From Fusarium oxysporum f. sp. lycopersici 4287 (taxonomy: Eukaryota > Ascomycota > Sordariomycetes > Hypocreales > Nectriaceae): a stretch of 64,000 nt of DNA. The position numbers and the translations under genes are program-made. The stretch covers positions 103,522 to 167,521 of the forward strand of contig NC_030992.1 in the NCBI RefSeq assembly GCF_000149955.1, in the 5' to 3' direction. Position 1 is the stretch's first letter, and every line of letters starts with the position of its first letter. Under the pieces are notes generated by a model. It was not told where the DNA came from. It was given only the letters and a program-made list of their open reading frames with translations, and searched no databases. Shown in pieces: positions 47,061-57,855 of the stretch.

Positions 47061-49534
47061 CTACAGGCTGTCAGGAGCTATGCAGTTTAGGTGAAGGTGA
47101 ATGGGTAAGGTCATACAGTGCCAAAGCGATGAATCGAACAACTTAGCGTATAATTCTAGAGGAAAGACCTCAGGCGACTCATGGCGCAAATCAACCCAGC
47201 CGTCGGCTTCTGAAATGGCGTCGCTAATTAATTTATCAACGACAGGGTGTAGGCTCCGGTCGGACTTCTTGCTCTGCAAGTACCAACAGAGAAGTAAAGC
47301 TAAGCAGCATGTTAGAATACAATTCTGAGCGCCTGGAGATGGGAGGAACGTACTCCCTTCGTAGGGTGCGATGAAGGTGAGAGGCGCGAATTTGTGAAGA
47401 CCAACTGATTTAATGTATCCCAAGCCTGTCTGACAGTCTGACCTTAACATTTCAGCTGCCATTATGAGAGCCTTCTCCAGTCTAGCTGTTAGACAGATGT
47501 CAGAAGATGTTTCTAGGCTTGCCCAATCGAAAAGAGCCGGGCTTTGAAGGGACTCTCTCATAGTCCTCAATTGCTGGCTTCCGTACAGATGAAAGCTTGT
47601 CGAGAGTATCATAGACCGTGTTGTATGCGCCATATGAGACACCGAGGACTCTATGAGGAACTGAGTAGATGATTGTTCTTTCCAGGCGTTCTTGAGAACT
47701 TGAACCGGCCCATCCATTTTCTCGATGAAGGTGTTGAATAGGTCAGGGTGCTGGGCCCCGAAAAGCGATTCAAAGGCGCATATGTGACATACTACAGCCG
47801 AAACAATAGTTGCAAAACCAAAGTCGGAGTTCTGCGGAGGTAACTCGTATCCATCGAGAACTAGCTTGACGGTATCGGTGCTGTAAAAGGTTTCATTGGG
47901 GCGTTTCCAGCAACTTTCGTCCTTTGACCATAATGATGCAGATGACGGTAGCGGGAATCTGGTGTGCTGAATTGTAAGTAAGGAACACCGTTCCGGACTG
48001 TCTAAGAACAAGGCAGCGCTGAGAATGACAATCGCCGACAGACACCTGAGCTACGGTTAGAACTCGCAGAGCGTTCAAGCACTGAGCAGATACTTCACCT
48101 GTTTAGCGTCTCATGGTGTACCCATTCCTTGTACGTTGGTGTCTCGGGAACCTCCAGCTCTCGGATAGCCTCGTGGGCAAGCTATAAGCAAATCAGCCTT
48201 GATCATGAAGTTTAAACATCTGGAAAACCGACGGTCATAACCTGACTGAGAGTTTGTATTGAACGCCCCTCTGCAAGTGAGTTTCCACTAAAGGCATCAA
48301 GATAATACACCAAGAGACTAGTTTGCAACGGCCATAGTTGACCTTTGGTGTCCTTGTTATGGAAAAGAGCCGATTCTCCGTGCTGTGAGAGTGTGTTAGC
48401 TATAAATGCCTTTTAAATGTGCATGATGAGATGCCCAATCGTACCTTTCTCATTAACAGCAAGGCCGCCACGTGTAGACTCTGTGCTGCAGTCGGCTCCT
48501 TGGCATACAGAGCACCGCATGCCATTATCTCGATCAAAAGAGGTGCTTCAAGAAGCCTTTAGCTGATGGGTACAAAAGCAACATAGAGTATCATGTCGGT
48601 GATTTACCTGGGGTAGAAATGATATTAAAAGTCGGAAGATGCACGATGGGCATGTGCGGGGCCATATACTCAAAGAAGCCTCGAACAAATCGACTGACGG
48701 CGAATTTGGATGGAAACCGGTAACTTGAAAACCGCTCCGATGTGGTGACAGCATCGTAGTTTTGCTTGGCTCTCTGATACTGCTCGTCCTCAATATAGAA
48801 GGCGCCTCTACTTTCGGGTGGACAACTTGCGATCGAGGTACTGCTGACGGGAGAGGGGGGAGCTTGCAAAGGCGGGAATCTGATCCCTTGGTGGTTCTGC
48901 GGGGCCATATCTGGAAGCAGCAAGACGTCTGGCCCGATCAATTGCGACATAGCGGGATCAGCAAACTGGAAATCTCCCCAGATGTCCAACATGTCTGTTG
49001 AGGTCACGGTTGGAGCATCGAGCCCCAAAAGCCTGTTCTCTCGAGAAATGGAGTCCCCGAAACTCTCGTATACCGCGCTGGTGACGTCGGAGTCCTGCGA
49101 CAGGCTTGTTCCTAGGGTACTCATCCGTCTTGGCTCTTTATCGCTAGCGGTGCCATCTAAATCGCTCTGTTCTTGTATAGAGGCGGCACGGCGCGGTGAC
49201 AAGCTGCTGCGACTTCGGCTATTGCCGTTACTCGGTGTTCGCATCTTATCGGGGTGGAAGTTCCTCGTATGGCGAGTGATGACATCTTTGCGGGACGAAG
49301 ATAACTTGCAGTATAAGCAGGAGAATGGCTTGTCTGCCCGGTCTGCAGGGCATTGTTTAATGATACAGCTCTCTCTGCTGCCAAAAGGTGAGACTCACGG
49401 CTTTTCTGGTGGCGCTTTAGATGCGCCTGGCGATTGAACTTGGATTTGCACTGCGTACAGTTGAAGACGCGGGAAGCAGCAACGGGGCTGGCATCACCTC
49501 GTGGCTCCGCACCCGGCGATTCTGCTAACACCAT
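47061..49534 (-). CDS. C2H2 zinc-finger transcription factor with fungal-specific domain
   Basis: A nuclear regulator starting at ATG 49534. It has two tandem C2H2 fingers: FNCTQCKSKFNRQAHLKRHQ, then, across an intron, a TGEKP-like linker (RADKPF) and SCLYCKLSSSRKDVITRH. The intron donor GTGAGT lies near 49395 and the acceptor CTGCAG near 49345. A Ser/Pro-rich linker follows, then the fungal_trans middle domain, beginning near 48700 with VSRFVRGFFEYMAPHMPIVH. Several short introns lie between about 48020 and 48600. The last exon runs from ALFLDSPERCSLL to HLNCIAPDSL at 47061. It closes the 38-49 kb cluster and is the best candidate for binding the TGCCACCC motif (inference). No copy of that motif was seen in its own upstream region, so autoregulation through it is unlikely. 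Confidence 0.88.
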
Positions 49535-50095
49535 GTTGGGTCATGTAGTATGCATCAAGCGTCGGCGATACGGCATTGAGGTCATCACAAGATGCAGAAA
49601 AGAAGTAGGGCGATCCGTGATGAATTGACCATTCAATAACAAGTCGCAATCATAGATAGTACAATAACAAGATAATGTGATTGACGAGGCGAGATTGCGG
49701 TAGGAATGTGCGTTAGCTGGTGTCGAGATCGGGTTACGGCCCAGCAGAAGAGAGAGTGGTAAGGTTAGGGGAAAGCAGTGACCTAGTGGGTTTGCCTGGC
49801 AAGCTGCCTTTTGTATGTTACTACCCTGAAATCCCCCGCACCGGGGTTAATCGAGGCTAAGGAACCCTGCATTAGGATGGCTGATCAGCGAGATGCGGGG
49901 AGGGCATTTTCGGGACCTGTATCTGTATGTATTAATAAGCCCCCCATTAGTTTTGGAGCGAATCCTATTTGCTGTCTGTGAGTAGCAAGGCTTGATGGTC
50001 CGGAAGGCGGTGCAGCGGGGGAACATCTACCCTGTGACGAATGGGCGGATTAGAATTTTAGGTTTGGGTAGTAAGTCCCGCTTACTAATCTCACG
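49535..50095. other. intergenic (promoter of C2H2 regulator)
   Basis: No gene seen. This is upstream sequence of the minus-strand regulator, ending at the transposon target site. Confidence 0.45.
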
Positions 50096-50104
50096 TTTGG
50101 ATGT

Positions 50105-50206
50105 GGGGCCCCATAGGGACACGCCTAGGCGCCTCTCCACTTCTGCACGCGTAGGCGTGCGGATTATGTCAGCCCCCAATTTGGCACAACTCCACAACTG
50201 CATTTC
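50105..50206 (+). repeat. MULE left terminal inverted repeat
   Basis: Inverted partner of 52888-52989. It contains a secondary palindrome-like stretch (gcctaggcgcc; cacgcgtaggcgtgcg). Confidence 0.9.
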
Positions 50207-50268
50207 TCAGGGGCTGCGGCTATTGCTGCCATTGCTAACCACAACCGTAGTTTTCAGGGGTTGCCGTT

Positions 50269-52827
50269 ATGGCGCAGACGGCATTTCCTGATGATGTGCT
50301 TCCGCCAGAGGGCACGTACGACTCGCGAGAGGCTCTACTCACAGCTATCAATGAATGGGCAGCACCAAGAGGATACGCGTTCGTAACTGGGAGATCGTCG
50401 CGATCAACCAGCGGCAGGCAGATTATCACAAACGCATGTGATCGATGGTGTCGGCCACCAAGCGCCTCAAGGGACCACCAGCGCAAGACTACTACGCGAG
50501 GAACCAACTGCCGGTTCTCTATCATCGCGAAGGAATCCCTAGATAAGACGACTTGGTCTTTAAGGCATCGTCCGGATCCACAATTTTCTTCACACAACCA
50601 TGAACCAAGTTGGCACAAATCGGCGCACCCAGTCCATCGGCAGCTCTCGGATGTGGACAGGTCAACAATCAGCCGCCTTACGAACGCTGGTGTAGCGCCA
50701 AAAGGTATCAGGACTTATATTCGCCAGAACTCGAATACCATTGCAACCCAGCAAGATATCTACAACCGTCTCGCAGATAGCAAACGAGAGCTCTGTGAGG
50801 GTCAGAGCACTATACATGCTTTTGCTAACCAGCTAGACAAGGAAGGGTTCTGGAACCGGATGCAGCTTGACTCAGATAACTGAATCACGGCGGTGTTGTT
50901 CGCCCATCCGGATTTATTGGCATACTTGAAGGCTTACCCAGATCTACTTTTCTTGGACTGCACATACAAAACGAACAAATACGGAATGCCGCTGCTTGAT
51001 ATGATTGGTGTTGATGCCTGTCAGCGATCCTTCTGTATCGCCTTCGCATTCCTTAATGGCGAGGCTGAGCAGGACTTCATATGGGCCTTGGACCGGCTCA
51101 GGTCCCTGTATGAACTCTGCAACACAAGGTTTCCATCTGTTATTCTGACTGACCGTGATAAGGCCTGTATGAACGCTGTAGAGAGCTGCTTTCCGTCTTC
51201 GATCTCCCTGCTATGCCTGTGGCATGCGAATAAGGCGGTCCTCCGCTATTGCCAGCCAACATTCGTACACCATAAGCAAGGGTCTGAGGCCTATCAGCAA
51301 GGTCTGAGCGATTGGAATGACTTTTTCAACCACTGGCATTCGATTATGAGGTCGTCAGATGAACAGGCATTTGACCAGCGCGTACAAGAGCTTGAAAAGC
51401 GCTATCTGCCTCAATATCTCGAAGAGGTTGGCTACATCAAGTCCAACTGGCTCGATCCGTACAAGAAAAAGCTCGTTAAGGCCTGGGTCGACCAGCACCC
51501 TCACTTTGGTAATGTGGTCACCTCACGGGTTGAGGGTATCCATGGGCTCCTTAAGAGCCACCTCAAGAAATCTACGCTAGATCTCTTCGAGGCGTGGAGA
51601 GCTATGAAACATGCGCTTCTTAATCAATTATCTGAGCTGCGCTCCAACCAAGTCAGGCAGCAAATGCGAATACCAATTGAGCTCTCTGGATCACTATATA
51701 GTGCCATACGTGGCTGGATATCTCACGAGGCTTTACGCAAAGTTGAAGAACAGCGGAAGCGGCTTATGAAAGAAGACCTGCCTAGTTGTACCGGTACATT
51801 CTCTCGATCCCACGGCCTCCCTTGCGCCCATATTCTCAAGGCTCTACAAGAGCAAGGCCAAACCCTTCGCTTGGAGCATTTTCACCCGCATTGGCATTTG
51901 AGTCGTCATGGTGTTCATCAGGTGCTATTGGAGCCTCGACACCGATCTAATCGAATAGCTGCCGATTCTACCACAAGTAAATCGCAATCGAGCACTCAGA
52001 GAGAACCAAGTGCATTCGAGGCAGTTCAGGCAGCAGCGCAGCCAAAAGCACGACCTACATGCAGTAGATGCCACAAATTAGGACACAAGATGACGTCAAA
52101 GGCATGCCCTCAACGGTACGAGGGGATTTTGTATTTGTCATCATCGTCAGCACAGGTAGAAGCAATGCCAGTGGCACTCTCGCCAGCATTATCCGGGGAA
52201 GCACGACCAGCAGCAGCAGTATCTGCATCTGTATCATCTTTGCAGGAAGGGGAACCACTGGAAGACCCATCATCAGGATTATCCGGACATGCTGGGTCTG
52301 GCAGGGATGATACTAGCTGCATTGTCGTTAGTATAGAGACAGCAGCATCATCGGCAGTGTCATCAGCAAAACCATCGACACAGGGAGGGAAGTCGCCAGT
52401 AGCATCATCTTCAACAGCATCAGTGGCGCCGACACTAAGATATGATGACCCACAAGCCATCTATCGGAGATATGTTGCTGCTCGAGATGCTTGGTATAAG
52501 GCGCAGCCTCGTGGTAGCGTCAAAACTAACCAGCAGTATCGGAGGGCGTTAGGTCTACCTTTGCGGTATGACAAAGCAAGCTACCAGTGGTGTCTTGACT
52601 GGAAGCAGATGGGCAAACTCTGTACGACACCGACCGGATCTAGAGATTGGAGTAAGGAAGAGATGATGGCGTACCTGGATTGGAGTAAAGCAGAAGATGA
52701 TCGGGTGGAGGCTCAGGTAGCGGCAGAGATGGAAAGTAATCCATTTTCTAGCAGAAGAGGCTTGCGCGACATCTGGGAGGCGGCTGAGAATGATGGAAAA
52801 GAGCAGCAGGAATTGTATTCAGCTTGA
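50269..52827 (+). CDS. MULE transposase, one in-frame stop
   Basis: One frame of 853 codons from MAQTAFPDDVLPPEG to EQQELYSA, interrupted only by TGA at 50881-50883. The frame then continues directly into the MULE catalytic domain: LLFLDCTYKTNKYGMPLLDM (first Asp), VILTDRDKACMNAVESC (second Asp) and LLCLWHANKAVLRYC (C-x2-H motif). A SWIM-like zinc site is seen as CTGTFSRSHGLPCAH, and a zinc knuckle as CSRCHKLGHKMTSKAC. A low-complexity Ser/Ala linker and a conserved C-terminal block (RYDDPQAIYRRYVAARDAW) follow. The N-terminal part looks like the FAR1/WRKY-GCM1-type DNA-binding region of Hop elements. The stop falls between the DNA-binding and catalytic parts (LDSDN/ITAVLFAH), where Arg (CGA) is common in relatives, so a C-to-T change is likely. 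This copy would not make full transposase unless the stop is bypassed. Confidence 0.9.
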
Positions 52828-52887
52828 TAATTAGGAATCATTGCAGTTCTGAATCTCGGGATTCTGAAACCCGCCAGCCTCAAACTC

Positions 52888-52989
52888 GAAATGCAGTTGT
52901 GGAGTTGTGCCAAATTGGGTGCTGACATAATCCGCACGCCTACGCGTGCAGAAGTGGAGAGGCGCCTAGGCGTGTCCCTATGGGGCCCC
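52888..52989 (-). repeat. MULE right terminal inverted repeat
   Basis: Inverted partner of 50105-50206, one mismatch by eye. Followed at once by the TTTGGATGT duplication (52990-52998). Confidence 0.9.
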
Positions 52990-53082
52990 TTTGGATGTGG
53001 CATACCTTGGCCTTGGTAGCATGACGACATGTATAGAATCAGATGAAAACTATAAATAGGCACCATTTCCGTATTTCACCAA

Positions 53083-53205
53083 GTTTCGCGTATAATTGCA
53101 GGCTCTTAGCTACAGATGTCAACTGTAAATAGAATATCAAGGTCACAATTTAACAGCATACCATAATACCTAACCTATAGCATGGATTCTAACTGATAGT
53201 TATGT
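53083..53205. repeat. diverged copy of the 19.0-19.5 kb repeat
   Basis: Shares ctcttagcta...gtcaactg.aaata, ggtcacaa.tta and the exact aatacctaacc with the unit at 19284-19401. It lies about 85 bp beyond the right duplication of the MULE. Confidence 0.4.
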
Positions 53206-53642
53206 TTAACACTTCGCAGGCCTCTATGTATAATGCTAAGAATGTGACTTAAGAGCTTTAGCACAACGAGGGTGTATAGCTACAAGTTCACATTGGCAGT
53301 ATAGTATTTAAGGATTACGTCGCCTAGACCTAAATAGCACTTACGTCTTCGTGCTGTTATCCTCTGCTATTATGAAAAATTAAATTCCTCTATCTATAGT
53401 TGAGTTTACGCAGTTAACGTGAGAGTGCTATTTTGAGTAGACAGACCTAAGACCTGCTACTTACACCACGCTCCTTTCCTCACCCTGTTAGCATGGGGCC
53501 TCGGGCCTGCCGAGGAGACGAAAGAGGGTACTATTGGCACACGATCAGTATCTTTAGTAACTAGCAGCCGAGGCTCTCGGGAAGTGACAAAGGTAGATAT
53601 GTACTACGGTCATTCAGACTTATCTGAAACTATAATTTTGGG

Positions 53643-53669
53643 CCAATGGTCTGGGAAAATACTATATAA
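53643..53669 (+). promoter_or_regulatory. CCAAT and TATA elements of the hydrolase gene
   Basis: CCAAT at 53643-53647 and TATATAA at 53663-53669 lie 138 and 118 bp before the ATG at 53781, normal positions for a fungal promoter. Confidence 0.5.
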
Positions 53670-53780
53670 GGTCAACACACCACAGAATCCTCAAACAGTC
53701 ATCACCCTACAATCTTCAACCTCTATAAAACCCAACCTACACCAGCAAAGCTCTGAAGTAAACCTCACCAACCTTTCAAA

Positions 53781-54712
53781 ATGGCCACGATTCGAGACGT
53801 TGATATCACCACCTATGATGGCCTGAACTTGAAAGGAACCTTTCACAGTGTTGGGCTCAAGAGACCTTGCATTATCATGACCCATGGGGTGATTTAATCC
53901 ATACGTCGATGCGATAAAGACGCTAACTCGAAGTTACAGTTCTCTGGCCACCGAGAGCATTTCCTGCCCGAACTTGCTGCCAAGTTCAACGACGCTGGCT
54001 ATGGAGCGTTGGTTTACGATAATCGATGCTGGGGCGAAAGTGAAGGCCTTCCTCGGTGTGAAGCCGATCCCGCGAAGCAGTCACGAGATTATCTCGACGC
54101 ATTCAACTTCGCTGCAGCACTTCCAGATATCGACCCCACCAAGATCGTGTACTGGGGATCCAGCCTGTCCGAGGCAACGCCATTTGCGCAGCTTCCATGA
54201 ACAAAAGCCTGGCAGGCATTATATCACAAGTCCCATTCGTATCCGGCGGTTCCATGGCTCGTATCACCGGAGCGCCAAAGTCTGTTCTGGTTTCTCATCG
54301 CGTTCCCAAGTCAGAGATTCAGATCCCGATCTATACCAACTCTATCGAGGAGGTGCAAGATGGTACCACTAAGGCTATTCTGAAAGATGCTGGAGCCGTC
54401 GAGTTCGAGGAGGAAATGGCCCGACGAGGCTATAGCTACGACAAGACGGCGCCTCTTCAGAGTATGGTCAACACGATCATGCATGAGCCAACGGGAGTTA
54501 TCCATCCTATCTCGCCAACACCACTGCTCATGATTGTGGCGGATGACGACGTGTGCACTTATACGCATTTGCAGCTGGAGGCCTTTGAGAAGGCATTGCA
54601 TCCCAAAACCCTCAAGCTTATCAAGGGAACTGGGCACTTTGATCTATACTATGGCAAGAGGTTTCAGGAAGTTGTTGATGTTCAGCTCGAGTTTTTAAAG
54701 AGCATCTTCTAG
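53781..54712 (+). CDS. alpha/beta hydrolase (dienelactone-hydrolase/X-Pro-peptidase-like), frameshifted
   Basis: An alpha/beta hydrolase of about 290 residues. ATG at 53781 (MATIRDVDITTYDG), then IIMTHG; an intron at about 53888-53939; then FSGHREHFLPELAAKF and LVYDNRCWGESEGLPR. The nucleophile-elbow region YWGSSLS is intact, but directly after it the frame changes: frame 1 reaches TGA at about 54198, while homologous sequence continues in another frame as NAICAASMNKSLAGIISQ through to KSIF at 54712. The shift falls near 54167-54174 and looks like loss of one base in a Gly-Gly codon pair. Late motifs include PTPLLMIVADDDVC (Asp) and KGTGHFDLYYG (His). The gene therefore looks complete except for one lesion, either recent inactivation or an assembly error. 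It lies between the MULE and a disrupted regulator. Confidence 0.75.
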
Positions 54713-55107
54713 TGGTATAAAGTCTAGCCAAGGCAATATATACAGTACGAAACCGGATAGATGTTAAAATAAAGCACTCTTTACTTACATTGCGTTGAAG
54801 ACAACATATAGCACCGAGACTGCCGCAGAGAAGATCCGTGTCCGAGCCGGCGAGGACATACTTTATTAATAAACATTTTGAGTTTCGGATCGTGAGGACC
54901 CCATAATTTGTCGGAGATTACGGAATTTCTCTTCTGTCCGAGTGTCTGAAAGTAACTAACCTGGTTCTGAGTGGCTTTCCCCACAATCCTACCGTAGCGT
55001 CGTCAGTGCCCTTTCGGCATCCTTCTCAAATTTCCAACATTACAGTTCCCAGCATCATCGGTTCCGTAAACTGGCTTTCGTTCTTTAATCAAACAGTATC
55101 ATAGATA
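54713..55107. other. intergenic, no gene seen
   Basis: Promoter region of the following regulator gene. No coding, RNA or repeat signal recognised. Confidence 0.45.
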
Positions 55108-57752
55108 ATGTCTCCAGCCTCAAAACCTGCAACCCGGTCCAAGGCCCTCCACAGGCGCTCGTTGCAGGCCTGTCTGATCTGTCGGTCAAGAAAGGTCCGA
55201 TGCGACGTGTCAGTGCATGGCCAGCCATGCACGAATTGCTCTTTGGACGATAAGGAATGTTAATTATCCCAAGCCGCAGCTGGTTGGTAGGTTGTAAGCT
55301 TCTTTGCTCCTCTGCTTATATTGGTTGACAAGTCTTTGGTAGGAGTCAGAAGGCTTCTGAAAGACGAGCACTACGAAATACAAGTAATGCGACCAACATC
55401 CGAAACAGCGAAATCGCACCAACCGTGACTGAACAGCTCAGTCTGGATAGTCAGATATCGCTACCGCAGCTCACCAGGTCAGGCTTCCCGTTACAAACAG
55501 TGGGCGCTGGTGAACCATGGCAGAATTGGCACATGGACTCTCTGAACTTTGCCTCCATACCCGAGCCTGCGGCTTACGATAGCTGGGGTTCCTCCATACC
55601 CACTGATAAGCAGCCGCGTTTGAATCCTATTGGTGAGTAGCTCTGTGACTTGGTATGCCAGATCCAATCTCTAATAACAAGAAAGGAAATATTTTTCAAC
55701 AGAGTACAGGACCACCGAGTGACACAGGTAGCACAAAGGATGGGGTCGTTCTGTAGTCCTACTTCCAGTTTCTGACAGTTGGGAACCTTCATGCAATTCC
55801 TTACCAAGACGTCAGTTATCTCGAAGCCCAGGGGTGTTTGCATGTACCGAATCCTCTGATCTTGGATGTTTTTATGAGAGCCTACTTTACATACGCCCAT
55901 GTATTCAAACCTCTGGTTGACGAGGGAGAGTTCTGGGAAATGTGCTCTCTAGCCACAAACGACTCGCCAACAACCACGATGTCGCTTCTCGTCCTTCGCG
56001 CCATGCTGTTCGCTAGTAGTACAGTATGTTCCTTTCAAGGTTCCTTTGCTAGTCTTTATCGAGTTACTTTCTAATCATCACGCCAGTTTGTTCCTCTCCC
56101 TGTCCTGCGCCAACTTGGATACCACGACATCTGTTCCGCAAGGGCTGATCTATATCGGAAAGCAAAGGCAGCTCACCCAACACCGAACTTTGATACTACG
56201 GCCCAAGCTGACATTTCATAGCTTCTATTTGACATGGAAGCTGAGACAGCCCATCTGCCACTTGCTCAGGCTGCATTAATGCTTATGAATTGGGTGCCTG
56301 AATCACCTGCGACAACTTCACCTGTGCCATACAGAACATGGCTAAGCCTGGCAATCCATCATGCCAAGCTCGTCAACGCCCACCGTCACGCAGGAATATG
56401 TGACGTTGGAACAACGGCAAATGAACCACGGTCAATAACGCTTCGAAGACTTTGGTGGTGCTGCATTATCTGTGACAGACTGTTGTCTCTCACCTGTCGC
56501 TTCCGTCTTCAGATCACGCCTGACATGCTTGACATGGAGAACTGTGTGCCGTTGGGTTTCGCCGATTTACAGAGCGAGATACATCGATCAAACGTTTTCT
56601 CGCCTGCGACCAAGCGTCAACTTATATCTCTGTTCTCCAAGTACCTGGGCCTATTAATGTTACTGACAGAGCTTATTCCAGTTGCGTATCCTTTCGAGAC
56701 ACGGCTGGAGTCAAGTCCAGACTTCTCAGTGCAGGAAGAAGAGAATATCAGAAAGTCCTGTGATCTTCTTGGCGAGTGGTACGATACAGCCAAGGCTCAG
56801 TTTCCTCCGTTCCATCAACTCAAGGCGGCCGAGGAGAGTGACTCTGTCAACTCCATCGCAGTACATACAAATCTAATGTATATCTACTACCAGTATGTTC
56901 TGGAACCCCCTGTCGCTATGGAGTAGGGTCTGGTAACATCTAGCACTTCTTGTATTGCTCTTTGTAACCGCAGAGTCTTTCCGCAGATTTCAGGAATTGG
57001 GAGTCCCGACTTTCATCGTGGCGATTATGAAGATGGCGACAGAAGTAACGAGATTCGTGGAGATATTGAAGACTCTGTTCTGGGTGTGTCTAAATGCATA
57101 GGCTCATTGACAGGGTCTCACTTGACAAAGTATCTTCTCATCACAGTGTAAGTCAGCTGAGCTCCTCTCCGGTTGTCTTTCTGCGTATATACTGACTAGA
57201 TTGTGTCAAAGAATTGGCTGCCTTGCAATTCCCCTTGCATTGCACCATATTAATACAGGCCTCTCCTATGAAGGAGAGGTAGTCCCAAGCCATCTCAAAG
57301 GATGGCCGCTTTTCGGTCTTGATCCTATGCACAAACACCTCCAAGTCGTGGTAGACGCAGCCGACACTTTCTCAGCTCAATACTATGGCTCCCAGTGGGT
57401 CAAGGAAGCAGCAGAGCACGTCGCCAAGCTGGCCAAGTCGTTCAATAAGCTTTCATTGCAGTCGGGTCAAGAGGCTATGAAAGACTGGGTCGATATCCTT
57501 GTGAGATACCCGGAAACATATTTGGGTCTTGTGTGGACTGTAGACATGTGCGTTAGCCGCAGGAAGCTACCTGAAGCTCAAGACTTTCCTTTGTGCCTCC
57601 GCAACGATGTGGAGAGGCTGAATGCAGCCCCTCGGGAATCGGAGCATGAGAATCTAGACTCTCGGTCTTTGGATGGGCAGAAGGACCTTCAGCTCACACA
57701 GTCACTAGATTATCTTTTGGGTATCCAAGAGCCCATGGTAGATGTCATATAA
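55108..57752 (+). pseudogene. Zn2Cys6 transcription factor with premature stops
   Basis: ATG at 55108; the cluster ACLICRSRKVRCD, then QPCTNC and DDKEC, contains all six cysteines. TAA at 55261-55263 follows the sixth cysteine at once, and TAG at 55754-55756 precedes SYFQFLTVGNLHAIP in the same frame; I found no splice pattern that removes either. The rest is well preserved: LEAQGCLHVPN, YFTYAHVFKPLVDEGEFW, LRRLWWCCIICDRLLSLTC and the C-terminus LLGIQEPMVDVI at 57752. A further apparent stop at 56219-56221 is better explained as the end of a GC-AG intron (56168-56221), because splicing gives YRKAK/LLFDMEAE, the family pattern. It probably once regulated a neighbour such as the frameshifted hydrolase or the DUF2236 oxygenase. 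Two sequencing errors are the alternative. Confidence 0.7.
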
Positions 57753-57855
57753 GACAGTATCATATAGTAATCAAAGCCATTAACTTTCAGTCATTCAACC
57801 TTATCTATGTCTTAACAGCATGGTGTTAATTAGCCTGCCTGTTACTGCCATTCTG

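Larger units (their letters stand above)
50105..52989 (+). mobile_element. Mutator-like (MULE / Hop-type) DNA transposon
   Basis: A 2,885-bp element with terminal inverted repeats at 50105-50206 and 52888-52989. The 102-bp repeats start GGGGCCCCATAGGGACACG and differ at one position by my reading (cagccccc versus cagcaccc). The 9-bp duplication TTTGGATGT flanks it at 50096-50104 and 52990-52998, the expected target size for MULEs. The single gene inside encodes a MULE transposase, broken only by one in-frame TGA. Near-identical ends and a perfect duplication indicate a recent insertion. Confidence 0.92.

Noticed and set aside
56219..56221. Third premature stop in the 55 kb regulator
   Set aside because: Best explained as the end of a GC-AG intron, so it is not counted as a lesion.
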